Shown one piece after another: positions 9,365 through 17,885 of a DNA stretch of 64,000 nucleotides (position 1 is its first letter; each line of letters begins with the position of its first letter). This stretch comes from an uncultured Lachnospira sp. GTDB lineage: Bacteria; Bacillota; Clostridia; Lachnospirales; Lachnospiraceae. The notes beneath the pieces were generated by a model. That model was not told the origin of the DNA, searched no databases, and saw nothing but the letters and a program-made list of their open reading frames with translations. The stretch is from assembly GCA_910589305.1 (NCBI GenBank), contig CAJUTV010000010.1:50581-114580 (forward strand). The letters are read 5' to 3'. The position numbers and the translations under genes are program-made.

Positions 9365-10409
9365 TTTTGTTTAGTCCTTTCACCCACTTTGGCATTTTAA
9401 TTAATCCCACTGCCGTACCAATTCCATAACTAAAATGCAATAGTAAAAATATGATTGGAAGCAAAAAATTTGTTCTATTTCTTTTTTCTTTTGCTTTATA
9501 TATCGATGTTGCACTCATAGCAAGAGCCAATCCTCCATACAAACTCCACATCAATTTAGTAAGTTTGCAAATCACGTTTTTTAGTCTCATTAATTTTGCT
9601 TTGCCTGTAATAAAAAGTCCAATAATTGAAGAAAAGCTTGCCATTACAAAAGCAAATGGTACAAAATGATATAGAGACAAACATTTTGGACATACCCCCA
9701 ATGTAAGACCTATCCAATATCCATTGCTAAATTTTTGCTTTAACATTTTTCCCAAACGGTTACGCACATGTTGATAGGAGATAATATCTGGATAAAAGGC
9801 AAATTTATATCCTGCCTGTCTCATTCGATAATGTATCTCATTATCTTCTGTTCTTACCAGATTTTCATTATAGCTGCCAACGCTATCAAATACTTCTTTT
9901 CTATATGCTGCATGAAACATTGAATTGACATACGTCTTGCCTGGATTATGCCGATAAGGAGCTATACTTGAACCAAACATTGAATTTTCAGCAAGCAGCA
10001 GTGTTTCTGAAAATGGTGTAGAATCGTCTAATATACAAGGTCTTTGACCGCCGACAATAAACTCTCCCTCATTTAATGCCGCTACACATTTACTTACAAA
10101 ATCATAGGGAATACTACCATGTGCATCCACTTTGATAAAAACATCACAACAATATGCCTCTAATGCAACATTCCAGCCACATGGCTGTGTTTTCTTTGGA
10201 TTATCAAGAACTTTAATATCAATAAAATTCTCCTTATTATCTTTACGAAATTGATTCATTATTTGTCTTGTGGAATCCTTTGATTTGCTATCCACTAAAA
10301 TAATTTCCATCTGTTTGTGCGGATAATCTTGATTGATAATGTCTTTCAACAAATTTCCTATATACTTCTCTTCATTAAAGGCAATTACACCTAAAGATAC
10401 TGTCAACAT
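9351..10409 (-). CDS. Family 2 glycosyltransferase with C-terminal membrane segments, ExoA-like
   Basis: First gene of the polysaccharide operon, about 352 residues. It begins TVSLGVIAFNEEKYIGNLL, has VDSKSKDSTRQIM and the metal site VKVDAHGSIPYDFV, and continues with RTEDNEIHYRMRQAGYKFAF, the catalytic-base region of processive-like GT2 enzymes. Two to three membrane helices follow at about residues 240-330, as in ExoA-type transferases. The frame is open upstream to 10595, but AAAGGGA precedes the ATG at 10409 and homology begins there. The upstream 62 codons overlap a leader hairpin and are not thought to be translated as part of this protein. Confidence 0.84.
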   Translation of the reverse strand: MLTVSLGVIAFNEEKYIGNLLKDIINQDYPHKQMEIILVDSKSKDSTRQIMNQFRKDNKENFIDIKVLDNPKKTQPCGWNVALEAYCCDVFIKVDAHGSIPYDFVSKCVAALNEGEFIVGGQRPCILDDSTPFSETLLLAENSMFGSSIAPYRHNPGKTYVNSMFHAAYRKEVFDSVGSYNENLVRTEDNEIHYRMRQAGYKFAFYPDIISYQHVRNRLGKMLKQKFSNGYWIGLTLGVCPKCLSLYHFVPFAFVMASFSSIIGLFITGKAKLMRLKNVICKLTKLMWSLYGGLALAMSATSIYKAKEKRNRTNFLLPIIFLLLHFSYGIGTAVGLIKMPKWVKGLNKNGRN

Positions 10410-10482
10410 TATTTCCCTTTCTGTACCTATTATACAAATATCATTTTCCTCTGTTTTAAGCCATTCTGCAAAAATTTTAAAT

Positions 10483-10531
10483 AGGGCTTTCGCACTAAGA
10501 TAAAATACTTTTGCTTCATGCGACAGCCCCT
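10483..10531 (-). terminator. Imperfect leader hairpin, possible attenuator
   Basis: In the untranslated leader between a good promoter (10623-10650) and the first polysaccharide gene (start 10409), the minus strand forms a long imperfect hairpin: AGGGGCTGTCGCATGAAG pairs with a copy of CTTAGTGCGAAAGCCCT, followed by an AT-rich run ending in TTTTT. The arrangement is that of a leaky or conditional terminator. The mismatches make it weak as a constitutive terminator. No antitermination partner was identified. Confidence 0.45.
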
Positions 10532-10622
10532 GTGTGATATTGTTTCTATTTACTTTCTTAGCAATCCTTATCCCCCACCAACTTGCTGTGGTCATTTGAT
10601 TAAACGTTCAAAACTATGGGCT

Positions 10623-10650
10623 ATTATAACATAAATATTCCCATTTTCAA
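10623..10650 (-). promoter_or_regulatory. Predicted sigma-A promoter of the polysaccharide operon
   Basis: On the minus strand TTGAAA (10645-10650), a 16-base spacer and a perfect TATAAT (10623-10628) point toward the polysaccharide genes, giving a leader of about 200 bases. The rest of the 490-base gap between 10410 and 10899 is AT-rich leader and the upstream region of the plus-strand gene at 10900. No other gene is supported there. Confidence 0.5.
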
Positions 10651-10899
10651 GCCCTCCCTATACATGTCTTTATACTTTATCTTTACACTATATCAGTCCA
10701 CTATAATATATTCTTACAAACAATATCAGCCAACCAATAAAATGCTTTGCAAGACATTTATAATAAAACAAAGGTACCCTTTATTATACTATTATGATAC
10801 AATAAATCTAATTAAAGATTATAATTTCATTGCCAGTTTGCCAAAAACCTACAAAAGCCTTTTATTCTTTGTGCAAAAAGCAGGAAAAAATAAGGAAAA

Positions 10900-11388
10900 A
10901 TGATGAATAATAAAACCGAACAGCAAAAAATACGCTACGAATATCGCAACGAGATAGAAAATATCATAAAAAAATATGATATTGATAGAAAAGCTTTCCA
11001 TGAAGTCGATAAATTTTATTATAAGAAGGTTCAACGCAATATCTATTACACATTTTGCAATTATCAAAAATATCCTGCTATTCAATTTGCATATATGTGG
11101 ACAAGACTGCGCGATAATCTAAAAACCAGCAAACTAATTACGACCGATTGGAGTGACTGGAACACATATATTGACAAAATCAATCAGTTTATCCCTGACA
11201 AAAATCCATCTACACAATATTATCTCATTATGGACGGTGACTGGGTATATGAGGGTACCATCACCGAAATTAAAAAAGTGCTATATGAAATGCCCGCTTT
11301 TATGCAGGACTTTTACTTATCTCCAAAAGACTATTCATGGCTTATTATACATTGTGAAGATGGAGCTTGTATGTTTCAGGTTTGTTAA
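10900..11388 (+). CDS. Conserved hypothetical protein, immunity-like
   Basis: 162-residue soluble protein with no signal peptide or membrane segment. The N-terminal 50 residues are basic and helical. The C-terminal half has YLIMDGDWVYEGTITEIKK and WLIIHCEDGACMFQVC. Small Clostridia proteins of this general make-up are common among orphan immunity-type genes, possibly the DUF6756 group, but I do not recognise it with certainty. Two adjacent ATGs (10900, 10903) follow AAGGAAA. The stop codon TAA is formed exactly where the dispersed repeat at 11389 begins (GTTAA junction), so the natural C-terminus may have been cut short by that element. Confidence 0.6.
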   Translation: MMNNKTEQQKIRYEYRNEIENIIKKYDIDRKAFHEVDKFYYKKVQRNIYYTFCNYQKYPAIQFAYMWTRLRDNLKTSKLITTDWSDWNTYIDKINQFIPDKNPSTQYYLIMDGDWVYEGTITEIKKVLYEMPAFMQDFYLSPKDYSWLIIHCEDGACMFQVC

Positions 11389-11513
11389 GCAGATATTCGC
11401 AATCCACTACGCTGCTTGCTTAAATTACCTAGCTACTATCGCAGCTTTTAACAAGTTCCCACCGCTTATGCCCTTGCAGCATTGAAGCGGGGGACTTCCT
11501 TGATGAGGTTCAA
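11389..11513 (+). repeat. Dispersed structured repeat, copy A
   Basis: About 125 bp flanked by GTTAA on the left and ending GTTCAA. It starts GCAGATATTCGCAATCC, continues CTACGCTGCTTGCT, and ends with a strong hairpin (AAGTTCCCACCGCTT against AAGCGGGGGACTT, 11451-11496) followed by CCTTGATGAGGTT. The same order is seen at 21025, 38375 and 63153, and partly at 14664, 39406, 42413 and 51648. This copy lacks the central hairpin. Terminal hairpins, small size and no target duplication resemble IS200/IS605-derived palindromic elements (inference). Confidence 0.75.
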
Positions 11514-11524
11514 TAATATAACTT

Positions 11525-12337
11525 TTATCCCTCAATATAGGACGAATCAAACCCTGTATCAATATTTCCGTCAACAACAACTACATGTCCATAAAACATA
11601 TTGTCATCATCATAATAAGCTGTATAATCACCATCATCATATACATGGAGTGATTCCAAAGTAATACGCTTCGCAAATTGTTCCTGTGTTATCTCTGGTA
11701 AATTCTCCTGCCAGTCATTTGCATTGCCTGTAAGTTCTTCTGCTGCAAATTTACGCATATCCACATCTAATTTTTCCGCATTTTGAACCAACTGGCGCGC
11801 TATGTTAATAGGCTCTACCCAACTATCCCTATCTTCATTATCAACATCCACACATATACAGACATCTTTATTGAGTCCAAATGAAATTTGTGTGCTTAAA
11901 TCAAAATATTGCTTATCTAAAGTAAGCGTTCCTAAAATATCATCTTCAATTGTGACGGGTTCGTTATACTTTGCTAATATCGTTTCTAATTGTGGTGATT
12001 TCACATTACAGTCAAGAATTTGCGTGACAAGTAAACGATTTTTATATCTGCCCGTTTGTTTTTCCTTCAATTCTCTTGCCTTAATTCGATAAAGGATATT
12101 GGGGTTAAATTTATCGCATTCACACCTTCTTTCCTCTTCATCATTTGAAGCTAACCAGCAAAGATACCCTCTGTCCTCAAAAATTTCACCATCACATTCA
12201 TATGCCAAAAAATCAACATTCATTCTCCAACAAGTATCGCCTGCTGCCTTTCCTCCTGATACGCCGCTTATTATAGCAACGACAAACTCCTTTTCTTCTT
12301 CACAAAAAGAAGAATAAAATGTTTTCTCCTTCACCAC
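11525..12337 (-). CDS. DUF2262-like hypothetical protein
   Basis: 270-residue acidic, soluble protein. The middle LGTLTLDKQYFDLSTQISFG and the C-terminal SLHVYDDGDYTAYYDDDN with GHVVVVDGNIDTGFDSSYIEG match the pattern I associate with DUF2262. The N-terminal third (cysteine-containing, residues 1-110) seems to be a separate domain. GGAGG lies just upstream, and the true start is one of two consecutive GTG codons (12337 or 12334). The function is unknown. Such proteins often accompany polymorphic-toxin immunity genes. It lies 11 bases from repeat copy A and is not obviously in an operon. Confidence 0.65.
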   Translation of the reverse strand: MVKEKTFYSSFCEEEKEFVVAIISGVSGGKAAGDTCWRMNVDFLAYECDGEIFEDRGYLCWLASNDEEERRCECDKFNPNILYRIKARELKEKQTGRYKNRLLVTQILDCNVKSPQLETILAKYNEPVTIEDDILGTLTLDKQYFDLSTQISFGLNKDVCICVDVDNEDRDSWVEPINIARQLVQNAEKLDVDMRKFAAEELTGNANDWQENLPEITQEQFAKRITLESLHVYDDGDYTAYYDDDNMFYGHVVVVDGNIDTGFDSSYIEG

Positions 12338-12451
12338 GAACCTCCATTTTGCACTGCTTTCTATATAAAACCCTTTTCCGTTTAAAATTTCTTTGGTTTA
12401 CATCTTTTTGGTTTAGCTTTATATGAAACCGTATTTTATTTTTATATATGT

Positions 12452-13210
12452 TTATAATTGTAATCGCTTTTGCCAAAAACTGTCTAAACTTTTATCAATA
12501 ATTTCTTCCGTTTCTTTTTGATTCAACTTGTATTTTTTTATAATTTGCTCATCTATCACTTGATAAAGCTTCCTTTTATTTTTTTCTTCTTTAATTTTAC
12601 GAATAATATCACAAAGCATTTGATTGTAGTTATTTATATCTAAAGAATTAGAAATAGAATATAAGTCATTTATATGTTTAATATCAAAATCTTTTAATAT
12701 TTTTGCTAGTTCTCTCAAAGCCATATCCTTATTTATCATTCGTTGTATTCCTTCTTTTGAGCCTAAGCAAATCCGTGTTGTCCAATCCATTGGTCTTTTT
12801 TGTGCGACTTCCTCTAGCTCATATATCATTGGCGGAATTTCTTTTTCAAACTGTATCAGGCTGAGTCCATGATAGCCTGAATCAGCTTGATAAAATGGCT
12901 GTACTGGATACTGTGTAAAAAAACTTAATACCCTTGAATGCCATTTTTGAACAGAATCAGACTGTATTACACCATATTCCCCCATACGAGCAATCACTTC
13001 ATATTCTATCCCCACTGGTATATCACTTTCTGCATATCCATGATAAATATAAAGACTATTTTCTGCAAACTTATTTTTTTGATAATCATCATAGGCAGCT
13101 TGTGAATATATGCCATGCTTTATACAATGACGTTCAATTTCAGGCATCAATTCATTTTTCATATACGAATTGCTAAAACGCTTCCACAAAATTAATATTC
13201 CATATACCAT
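12452..13210 (-). CDS. Hypothetical protein
   Basis: 252-residue soluble protein that I do not recognise. The first 150 residues mix alpha and beta structure with several Tyr/Trp (for example HGYAESDIPVGIEYEVIARM). The last 100 residues are strongly helical and basic (KILKDFDIKHINDLYSISNS, then a Lys/Glu-rich helix). There is no membrane segment. The start has only a weak GGAT ribosome site. It stands alone between AT-rich gaps, a setting like that of the neighbouring orphan genes. Confidence 0.6.
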   Translation of the reverse strand: MVYGILILWKRFSNSYMKNELMPEIERHCIKHGIYSQAAYDDYQKNKFAENSLYIYHGYAESDIPVGIEYEVIARMGEYGVIQSDSVQKWHSRVLSFFTQYPVQPFYQADSGYHGLSLIQFEKEIPPMIYELEEVAQKRPMDWTTRICLGSKEGIQRMINKDMALRELAKILKDFDIKHINDLYSISNSLDINNYNQMLCDIIRKIKEEKNKRKLYQVIDEQIIKKYKLNQKETEEIIDKSLDSFWQKRLQL

Positions 13211-13519
13211 ATTTATCCGTTACCAAAAACTTATAAAAAGCTGTAAACTTTTATATATGTTCTGATGAACATTTGTTAGCTTGTGGTTTTATTACTCGCT
13301 TTACAGCAACTTGCTCCTTTCTTCTTTTTCTTATATCTTCTTGATTTGTGACACTGCAACCTGCATTTTCTGTTTTCTAATTTCTTTGCTTTTTGTATTT
13401 TATTAATATTCTGATTTGAATGCTTTTTACTCTTAAATCTTGAAAATTTTATATATCCTTTAAGGAAACCTCTGTTTGCGCTAAATTGTATATAGAAACA
13501 AATCTTACGATTGAAAATT
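13211..13519. other. Intergenic region without a supported gene
   Basis: 309 bases between two minus-strand orphans. The minus strand has an open frame of about 70 codons that is extremely Lys/Arg-rich and ends GASCCKASNKTTS, but it has no start codon or ribosome site. It may be the remnant of a gene's 3' end or a chance frame. No repeat or promoter stands out. Confidence 0.4.
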
Positions 13520-14038
13520 TCACTTTAAAATAAGCAGATGATTCTGCAATAATTTGCCGCACTTTGGACATGGGATTTTCTTAAAAATAGATGGTATTGG
13601 GGGATATTGATTTTTTGTCCCACTGTAAAATATTGAATCGGATTCATCAATTGGCATAATAATATTAGCGCGCAATAAATAGCTGCATTCTCTGCACAGC
13701 CACGATTCACGATAATGAACATGATAAAATCTTCTTTTATTTTTATAGCAATTTAGCGGCACCCATGCAAATTTATCAATATAATTTTTATAGTAAACAA
13801 ACGCCAGCAATAATTGATTATCTACTTTTTTTGCTATACTAATAAAACATTTTATCAAATCAACCGATGCAAATATAGATATCGATAATTTGTTCAACAA
13901 TTCTGTATCCGCCAATATATCATCATAATATTTTGATGAAATAATATACGTATCCAACCCATTTATATTGCATACCTTGATACAATACTTTATCAAAAAT
14001 TTTGATATTTCTTTTGCGGTACAAGACATTTGGGACAT
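13520..14038 (-). CDS. Hypothetical protein with C-terminal zinc ribbon
   Basis: About 172 residues. Residues 1-110 are an unrecognised alpha/beta region. The C-terminal 65 residues hold two CxxC knuckles (LCRECSYLL and PCPKCGKLL) about 40 residues apart, arranged as a treble-clef or zinc-ribbon fold. The frame is open to 14107, but AGAAAGGAAAA precedes the ATG at 14038, which is preferred. It ends NHLLILK. The function is unknown. The neighbour at 14115 is co-directional with 76 bases between them, so they may be co-transcribed. Confidence 0.65.
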   Translation of the reverse strand: MSQMSCTAKEISKFLIKYCIKVCNINGLDTYIISSKYYDDILADTELLNKLSISIFASVDLIKCFISIAKKVDNQLLLAFVYYKNYIDKFAWVPLNCYKNKRRFYHVHYRESWLCRECSYLLRANIIMPIDESDSIFYSGTKNQYPPIPSIFKKIPCPKCGKLLQNHLLILK

Positions 14039-14114
14039 AAAATTTTCCTTTCTAAATAATAACTTAACATTCAACAATTTTTTAATAATGTTATATAAAA
14101 TAATCAATATTTAT

Positions 14115-14528
14115 TTACAAAAGAAATTCACTTTTCCAACTATCAGAATATACATCTACATCTGGTATGGGAATATTAAATGTCTCACTTGCCCAAAGAA
14201 TAGCAGAACCTGTAAAATCTTCTATCTGAATATAACATTCTGAAAAAGAGATACTTCGCAGTCCAATTACTAAATAAAAGCCTTCTTGCACTGCTTCTGA
14301 TAAGGAGTTTCTCATTAATTGAAGTCCCGCACAAAAATACTTTATATCCTCATTATTTAAACATTCACTTTTAGGATACTGTAGCAACATTGGCTTAAAA
14401 TATATTTTTTCTGTTATTTTTATACTTTTGTCTTGTGGTCTATCGGATACTATCTGATATCCTGCTTCTAGTATCACGCCCATTCGCCCGCCCTTATAAT
14501 TACTTGTTTTCCATATATATTCCGACAT
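14115..14528 (-). CDS. Hypothetical protein, immunity-like
   Basis: 137-residue soluble protein beginning MSEYIWKTSNYKG. It has LVIGLRSISFSECYIQIEDF and ends SDSWKSEFLL. The mixed beta/alpha pattern with many aromatic residues resembles small immunity-type proteins, but no family was recognised. AAGGTGG sits five bases before the ATG at 14528, which is better placed than the GTG at 14537. It lies 76 bases upstream of the zinc-ribbon gene on the same strand. Confidence 0.6.
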   Translation of the reverse strand: MSEYIWKTSNYKGGRMGVILEAGYQIVSDRPQDKSIKITEKIYFKPMLLQYPKSECLNNEDIKYFCAGLQLMRNSLSEAVQEGFYLVIGLRSISFSECYIQIEDFTGSAILWASETFNIPIPDVDVYSDSWKSEFLL

Positions 14529-14663
14529 ATAAACCACCTTATCCTCTTATAAACTATCAATTAAATCCTTTATATTTTAAACTTTTTTGGCATTATCTTC
14601 AAGCCTTTTAAAATGCTTATTTATATAAATCTTATGTTGTATTTTTTCAATTTTCACTGTCAA

Positions 14664-14745
14664 AGCAGATATTTGCAATCTGCTAGACTGCTTACCCAAA
14701 CTATCTAGCAGCTATCACAATACAAGCCCACAACTTTGCTTACTT
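14664..14745 (+). repeat. Dispersed structured repeat, degenerate copy B
   Basis: Starts AGCAGATATTTGCAATCTGCT, a perfect seven-base-pair stem in which both arms differ from the GCGGAT/ATCCGC version elsewhere, so pairing is kept. This is followed by a scrambled middle (TATCTAGCAGCTATCAC) and the remnant AAGCCCACAACTTTGC of the 3' hairpin. The left flank is GTCAA. The right end is eroded. It lies in the 238-base gap before the zinc-ribbon membrane gene. Confidence 0.55.
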
Positions 14746-14766
14746 TTACTTAACAGACTTTGCTGG

Positions 14767-15657
14767 TTATTGAATATAAATTTCTGAAACTGTATTTTCT
14801 ACACCATTGATTTGCAACCTGACATGAACTTTTCCATTCTCAAATTCATTTAAAGGATATTTCAACGGTTCAGAAAGATTTGTAACATCAATAGATTTTG
14901 CTATATCTTTCTGTACTAACCACAAAATAAGCGTTGCTCCATCGGGTATGGTGCCGCACGAAATATCAGCGTAAAGCAGCTGAGTGTCTGCATCCTCAAT
15001 CATCATATTCTCTTCTTTCACAAATCCTTCACTGGCACTTCTAAAATCCAGCTTCCAAACATCATTTAGATAAGTGTTATAATTCATATTAATTGTACCT
15101 AAATTCCATACGCGATTGTTAGAAGCGACATCTGTGTTGATATCATCTCCAGCAACCACACTAATGATAAAACCAGTCAAGCATACTAGCATAAGCGCCA
15201 TACTCACAATACCGGCAATAATAAATTTCAAGTGATGTGTTCTCTGTTTTTCCATAACACTATTATCCTCCTTTTCAATATGTGTTCCACATTCTTCACA
15301 ATATTTTGCTTTTATTGAAATTCGCTGTCCGCAAGCTGGACATATCATTTTGATTTCTGAACGGCGCAGAAAATAAATCAGCAATCCAATAAACGGTGTG
15401 GCTACAAAAACTATAATCGCCCATAGCACTGCATCGTCGCCTCGCCTTTTACAGTCTTGATATACCCATGCTGCAAAAAAAGCACAGGTACACAGTGTAA
15501 AAAAGTTAAAGCAAAAAAGCAAGACAGGAAGCAGTATAGAAAGACCACTAAAACCATTGCTCTTTAGAAAATATAGACCAAACCGTAAAAAAATTAATAA
15601 TAAAATAACCGAGATAACAATATAAAACGAAAATCTATTCTTTTTTACAAAATTCAT
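14767..15657 (-). CDS. Membrane protein with zinc ribbon, sigma-module effector
   Basis: 296 residues. Two membrane segments (about 10-30 and 40-65) precede WVYQDCKRRGDDAVLWAI, another membrane segment, and a zinc ribbon ICPACGQRISIKAKYCEECG at about 108-127. A further membrane helix (about 148-170) is followed by an extracytoplasmic beta-rich domain of about 120 residues. This is a common layout for clostridial envelope-stress or sensing proteins. It overlaps the gene upstream by four bases and is the third gene of the ECF-sigma operon, so it is likely a regulator or target of that sigma factor (inference). Confidence 0.7.
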   Translation of the reverse strand: MNFVKKNRFSFYIVISVILLLIFLRFGLYFLKSNGFSGLSILLPVLLFCFNFFTLCTCAFFAAWVYQDCKRRGDDAVLWAIIVFVATPFIGLLIYFLRRSEIKMICPACGQRISIKAKYCEECGTHIEKEDNSVMEKQRTHHLKFIIAGIVSMALMLVCLTGFIISVVAGDDINTDVASNNRVWNLGTINMNYNTYLNDVWKLDFRSASEGFVKEENMMIEDADTQLLYADISCGTIPDGATLILWLVQKDIAKSIDVTNLSEPLKYPLNEFENGKVHVRLQINGVENTVSEIYIQ

Positions 15658-16031
15658 GCCAATACACCTCTTTTCTCAATGCGGATTGTGATATCCTCTT
15701 TTATGTTTGCTCTTTTTACACCCACTATGGTAAGCAATATACCAGCTATACCAACATAAAAACAGATACCAGCAACAAAGTAAGATAAATAACTATTTTC
15801 AATCATTATCAAAGCCAAAACAGCCAATAACAAAAATGTTATCAAATTAAAAACCATCGGCAAATACCAAAGCGATAATTTATGCGTGGCAGGTTGTTTT
15901 CGCAAGGCGGCTTCTTGTTGATACAGAGCCGCTTTAAGTTTATTATTTAGTTCCAGGTCTGGAACCTCTGTCATTTCCATAGAAGCTCGGATAACTTCTT
16001 CTATTTCCATATTAGAACGATTATCTCTCAT
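15654..16031 (-). CDS. Small membrane protein, candidate anti-sigma factor
   Basis: 125 residues. The N-terminal half is cytoplasmic, acidic and helical (MEIEEVIRASMEMTEVPDLE). Two membrane helices follow (about 55-75 and 82-105) and a short basic tail. It overlaps both neighbours: its start lies inside the sigma-factor gene, its end inside the zinc-ribbon gene. Position directly after an ECF sigma factor and a cytoplasmic N-terminus plus membrane anchor suggest an anti-sigma role. No named anti-sigma domain is visible. Confidence 0.65.
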   Translation of the reverse strand: MRDNRSNMEIEEVIRASMEMTEVPDLELNNKLKAALYQQEAALRKQPATHKLSLWYLPMVFNLITFLLLAVLALIMIENSYLSYFVAGICFYVGIAGILLTIVGVKRANIKEDITIRIEKRGVLA

Positions 16032-16545
16032 AACCAGAATCCTCCAATCTTTTTTTTATTAAATTTCTTCCCTTAAACAATCGGCTTTTTACAGTGCCAG
16101 GTGGTTTCTTTATAATAGCTGCTATCTGCTCTATGGAACAATCAGAAAGGTAAAATAATATCAGCGGTACTTGAAATTTTTCAGGGAGAGTTTGAATGAT
16201 TTGACGAACCTTCGCAATCAATTCTTTTTGAAGATAATCTTCTTCAATACTTTCTTCAGAATGTAGTACTATTTCTGTTTCATCATCAAAATTGCTGCAA
16301 GGAGCAATCGTGTTTCGGCGTCCTTGTTTTCTTTTGTCACTTTTCCAAAGATTATGAGCTAAAGAGAAAAACAATGCTTTCGGATTTTTCTCCCAGTCAA
16401 GCGTCCATTCTGTTTCTAACGCTTTTAAAAAAGTTTGTTGATATAAATCCTCAGCATCCCCCTTGTCTGCACAGAGTTTTAGGCAAAATCTATATATATC
16501 TGTACCAAAATCATCAATACATTTTTCTATTTCTCTTGCATCCAC
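16021..16545 (-). CDS. ECF-type RNA polymerase sigma factor
   Basis: 174-residue group 4 sigma factor. Region 2 has IYRFCLKLCADKGDAEDLYQ with QTFLKALE. Region 4 has LPEKFQVPLILFYLSDCSIE then QIAAIIKKPPGTVKSRLFKG, a clear helix-turn-helix for -35 recognition. Translation starts at GTG with AGGAGG seven bases upstream. It leads a three-gene operon with a candidate anti-sigma factor and a zinc-ribbon membrane protein. The regulon is unknown. The divergent XRE regulator lies 281 bases away. Confidence 0.88.
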   Translation of the reverse strand: MDAREIEKCIDDFGTDIYRFCLKLCADKGDAEDLYQQTFLKALETEWTLDWEKNPKALFFSLAHNLWKSDKRKQGRRNTIAPCSNFDDETEIVLHSEESIEEDYLQKELIAKVRQIIQTLPEKFQVPLILFYLSDCSIEQIAAIIKKPPGTVKSRLFKGRNLIKKRLEDSGYER

Positions 16546-16620
16546 TGTTTCACCTCCTTTGCCTGTTCACTTTATATTCGCCACGACTTTGTATGCGGTT
16601 CATTTTTTTTTTAAATTTTC

Positions 16621-16667
16621 TTTGCTAACCGCTGAAACAGGTTAGCAAATTACAAATATCCGCTTAA
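16621..16667 (-). repeat. Hairpin and left end of dispersed repeat, reverse orientation
   Basis: TTTGCTAACC and GGTTAGCAAA (16621-16630, 16640-16649) form a perfect 10-bp stem with a nine-base loop. Read on the minus strand, the adjoining TTAAGCGGATATTTGTAAT matches the left end of the dispersed repeat. This is the only copy seen in reverse orientation. It sits in the divergent gap between the sigma factor and the XRE regulator. Confidence 0.4.
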
Positions 16668-16724
16668 CATTTTACTTTATGAACAGCCGTTAATTTTTTT
16701 AACAAATAATTAAATACAACTCAA

Positions 16725-16753
16725 TTGTAATGCTTTTGGTAAATTGATATGAT
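16725..16753 (+). promoter_or_regulatory. Predicted promoter of the XRE regulator
   Basis: TTGTAA (16725-16730), a 17-base spacer and TATGAT (16748-16753) lie about 75 bases before the regulator's ATG. The match to sigma-A consensus is moderate. Confidence 0.4.
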
Positions 16754-16826
16754 AAGTTTAACAAAAACCAATACACTTATTTTTTGCACATAAAACAGCA
16801 TAGAAATATAAAAATGGAGGATTTTT

Positions 16827-17876
16827 ATGAAATTAGGAGAAGTAATCCGAAAATATCGAAAAATTAAAAATATGACGCAAACGGAAATGGCAAATCGACT
16901 TGGTATCACAGCGTCCGCTGTCAATAAATGGGAAAATGGCAATTCCTTTCCCGACATTACCTTATTATCGCCTATTGCAAAATTGTTAAATATTTCATTA
17001 GATACCTTGTTGTCTTTTCAAGAAGAATTGACATCACAAGATATCCATAAAATAATTCTTAAAGTAGATGCCCTATTAAAAGAAAAATCTTATGAACAAG
17101 CTTTTCAATGGGCTAAGAAAAAATTAGAAGAATATCCAAATTGCGAACAGCTTATATGGCAAATAGCAATAATATTTGAAGCACAGCTTAGGATACAGGA
17201 AATTTCCGATTCTCAAAAGTATGATACCTATTTTCACGCTCTATATATTCAATTGCTTCAAAGCAGCAATGAAACTATCCGCAGTCATGCTGCTGACGCT
17301 CTATTTAACTTTTATATGCGGAAAAAGCAATATGAAAAAGCAGAAGAATGTTTAGATTACTTTTCTAAACAAAATCCAGAAAGAAAAAGAAAACAGGCAG
17401 AAGTTTACAGCAAAACTAATCAAATTGATAAAGCTTATAAAACCTATGAAGAACTTTTATTCTCATACTACGGAATGATAAGTATTACTATTCATGGTAT
17501 TTACATGTTAGCAATAAACGAAAACAACCTTAAAAAAGTACATATGCTTGCTGATAAGCAAAAAGAATTTGCCAAATGTTTTGAGATGGGAAAATACTAT
17601 GAAGTCTCAAGTCAGCTTGAAATTGCAACCCTTGAAAAAGATGCAGACACTATAATTACTACTATGAGAGAAATGCTTGCTTCTATTGAACAAATACACA
17701 GTTTTTGTCAATCGCCGCTCTATGAACATATGAAATTTCAAGAAGTGAAAACAGAATTTATAAAAGAACTTAAAGAAAATTTATTCAAATGTTTTTGTGA
17801 TGAAGAAAGCTATGGATTTCTTAAAGAAGACAAACGCTGGCAAGAATTTAAAAATGCCTCATTGCTCCAATTTTAA
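16827..17876 (+). CDS. XRE-family transcriptional regulator with TPR-like region
   Basis: 349 residues. Residues 1-65 are a Cro/CI-type helix-turn-helix (LGEVIRKYRKIKNMTQTEMA, then LGITASAVNKWENGNSFPDI). Residues 80-340 are helical with a TPR-like pattern (KEKSYEQAFQWAKKKLEEYP, KKQYEKAEECLDYFSKQ), the architecture of peptide- or protein-sensing regulators. GGAGG precedes the ATG. It is monocistronic, divergent from the ECF sigma operon, and followed by a 62-base hairpin. Targets are unknown. Autoregulation or control of the divergent operon is possible. Confidence 0.82.
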   Translation: MKLGEVIRKYRKIKNMTQTEMANRLGITASAVNKWENGNSFPDITLLSPIAKLLNISLDTLLSFQEELTSQDIHKIILKVDALLKEKSYEQAFQWAKKKLEEYPNCEQLIWQIAIIFEAQLRIQEISDSQKYDTYFHALYIQLLQSSNETIRSHAADALFNFYMRKKQYEKAEECLDYFSKQNPERKRKQAEVYSKTNQIDKAYKTYEELLFSYYGMISITIHGIYMLAINENNLKKVHMLADKQKEFAKCFEMGKYYEVSSQLEIATLEKDADTIITTMREMLASIEQIHSFCQSPLYEHMKFQEVKTEFIKELKENLFKCFCDEESYGFLKEDKRWQEFKNASLLQF

Positions 17877-17885
17877 TCTTTTTAT

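Noticed and set aside
10410..10595. N-terminal extension of the GT2 protein in an open frame
   Set aside because: The frame overlaps the leader hairpin, has no family similarity, and a good ribosome site lies at 10409.
13220..13500. Lys/Arg-rich minus-strand frame of about 70 codons
   Set aside because: No start codon or ribosome site, and composition dominated by AAA/AAG runs; not enough to call a gene.
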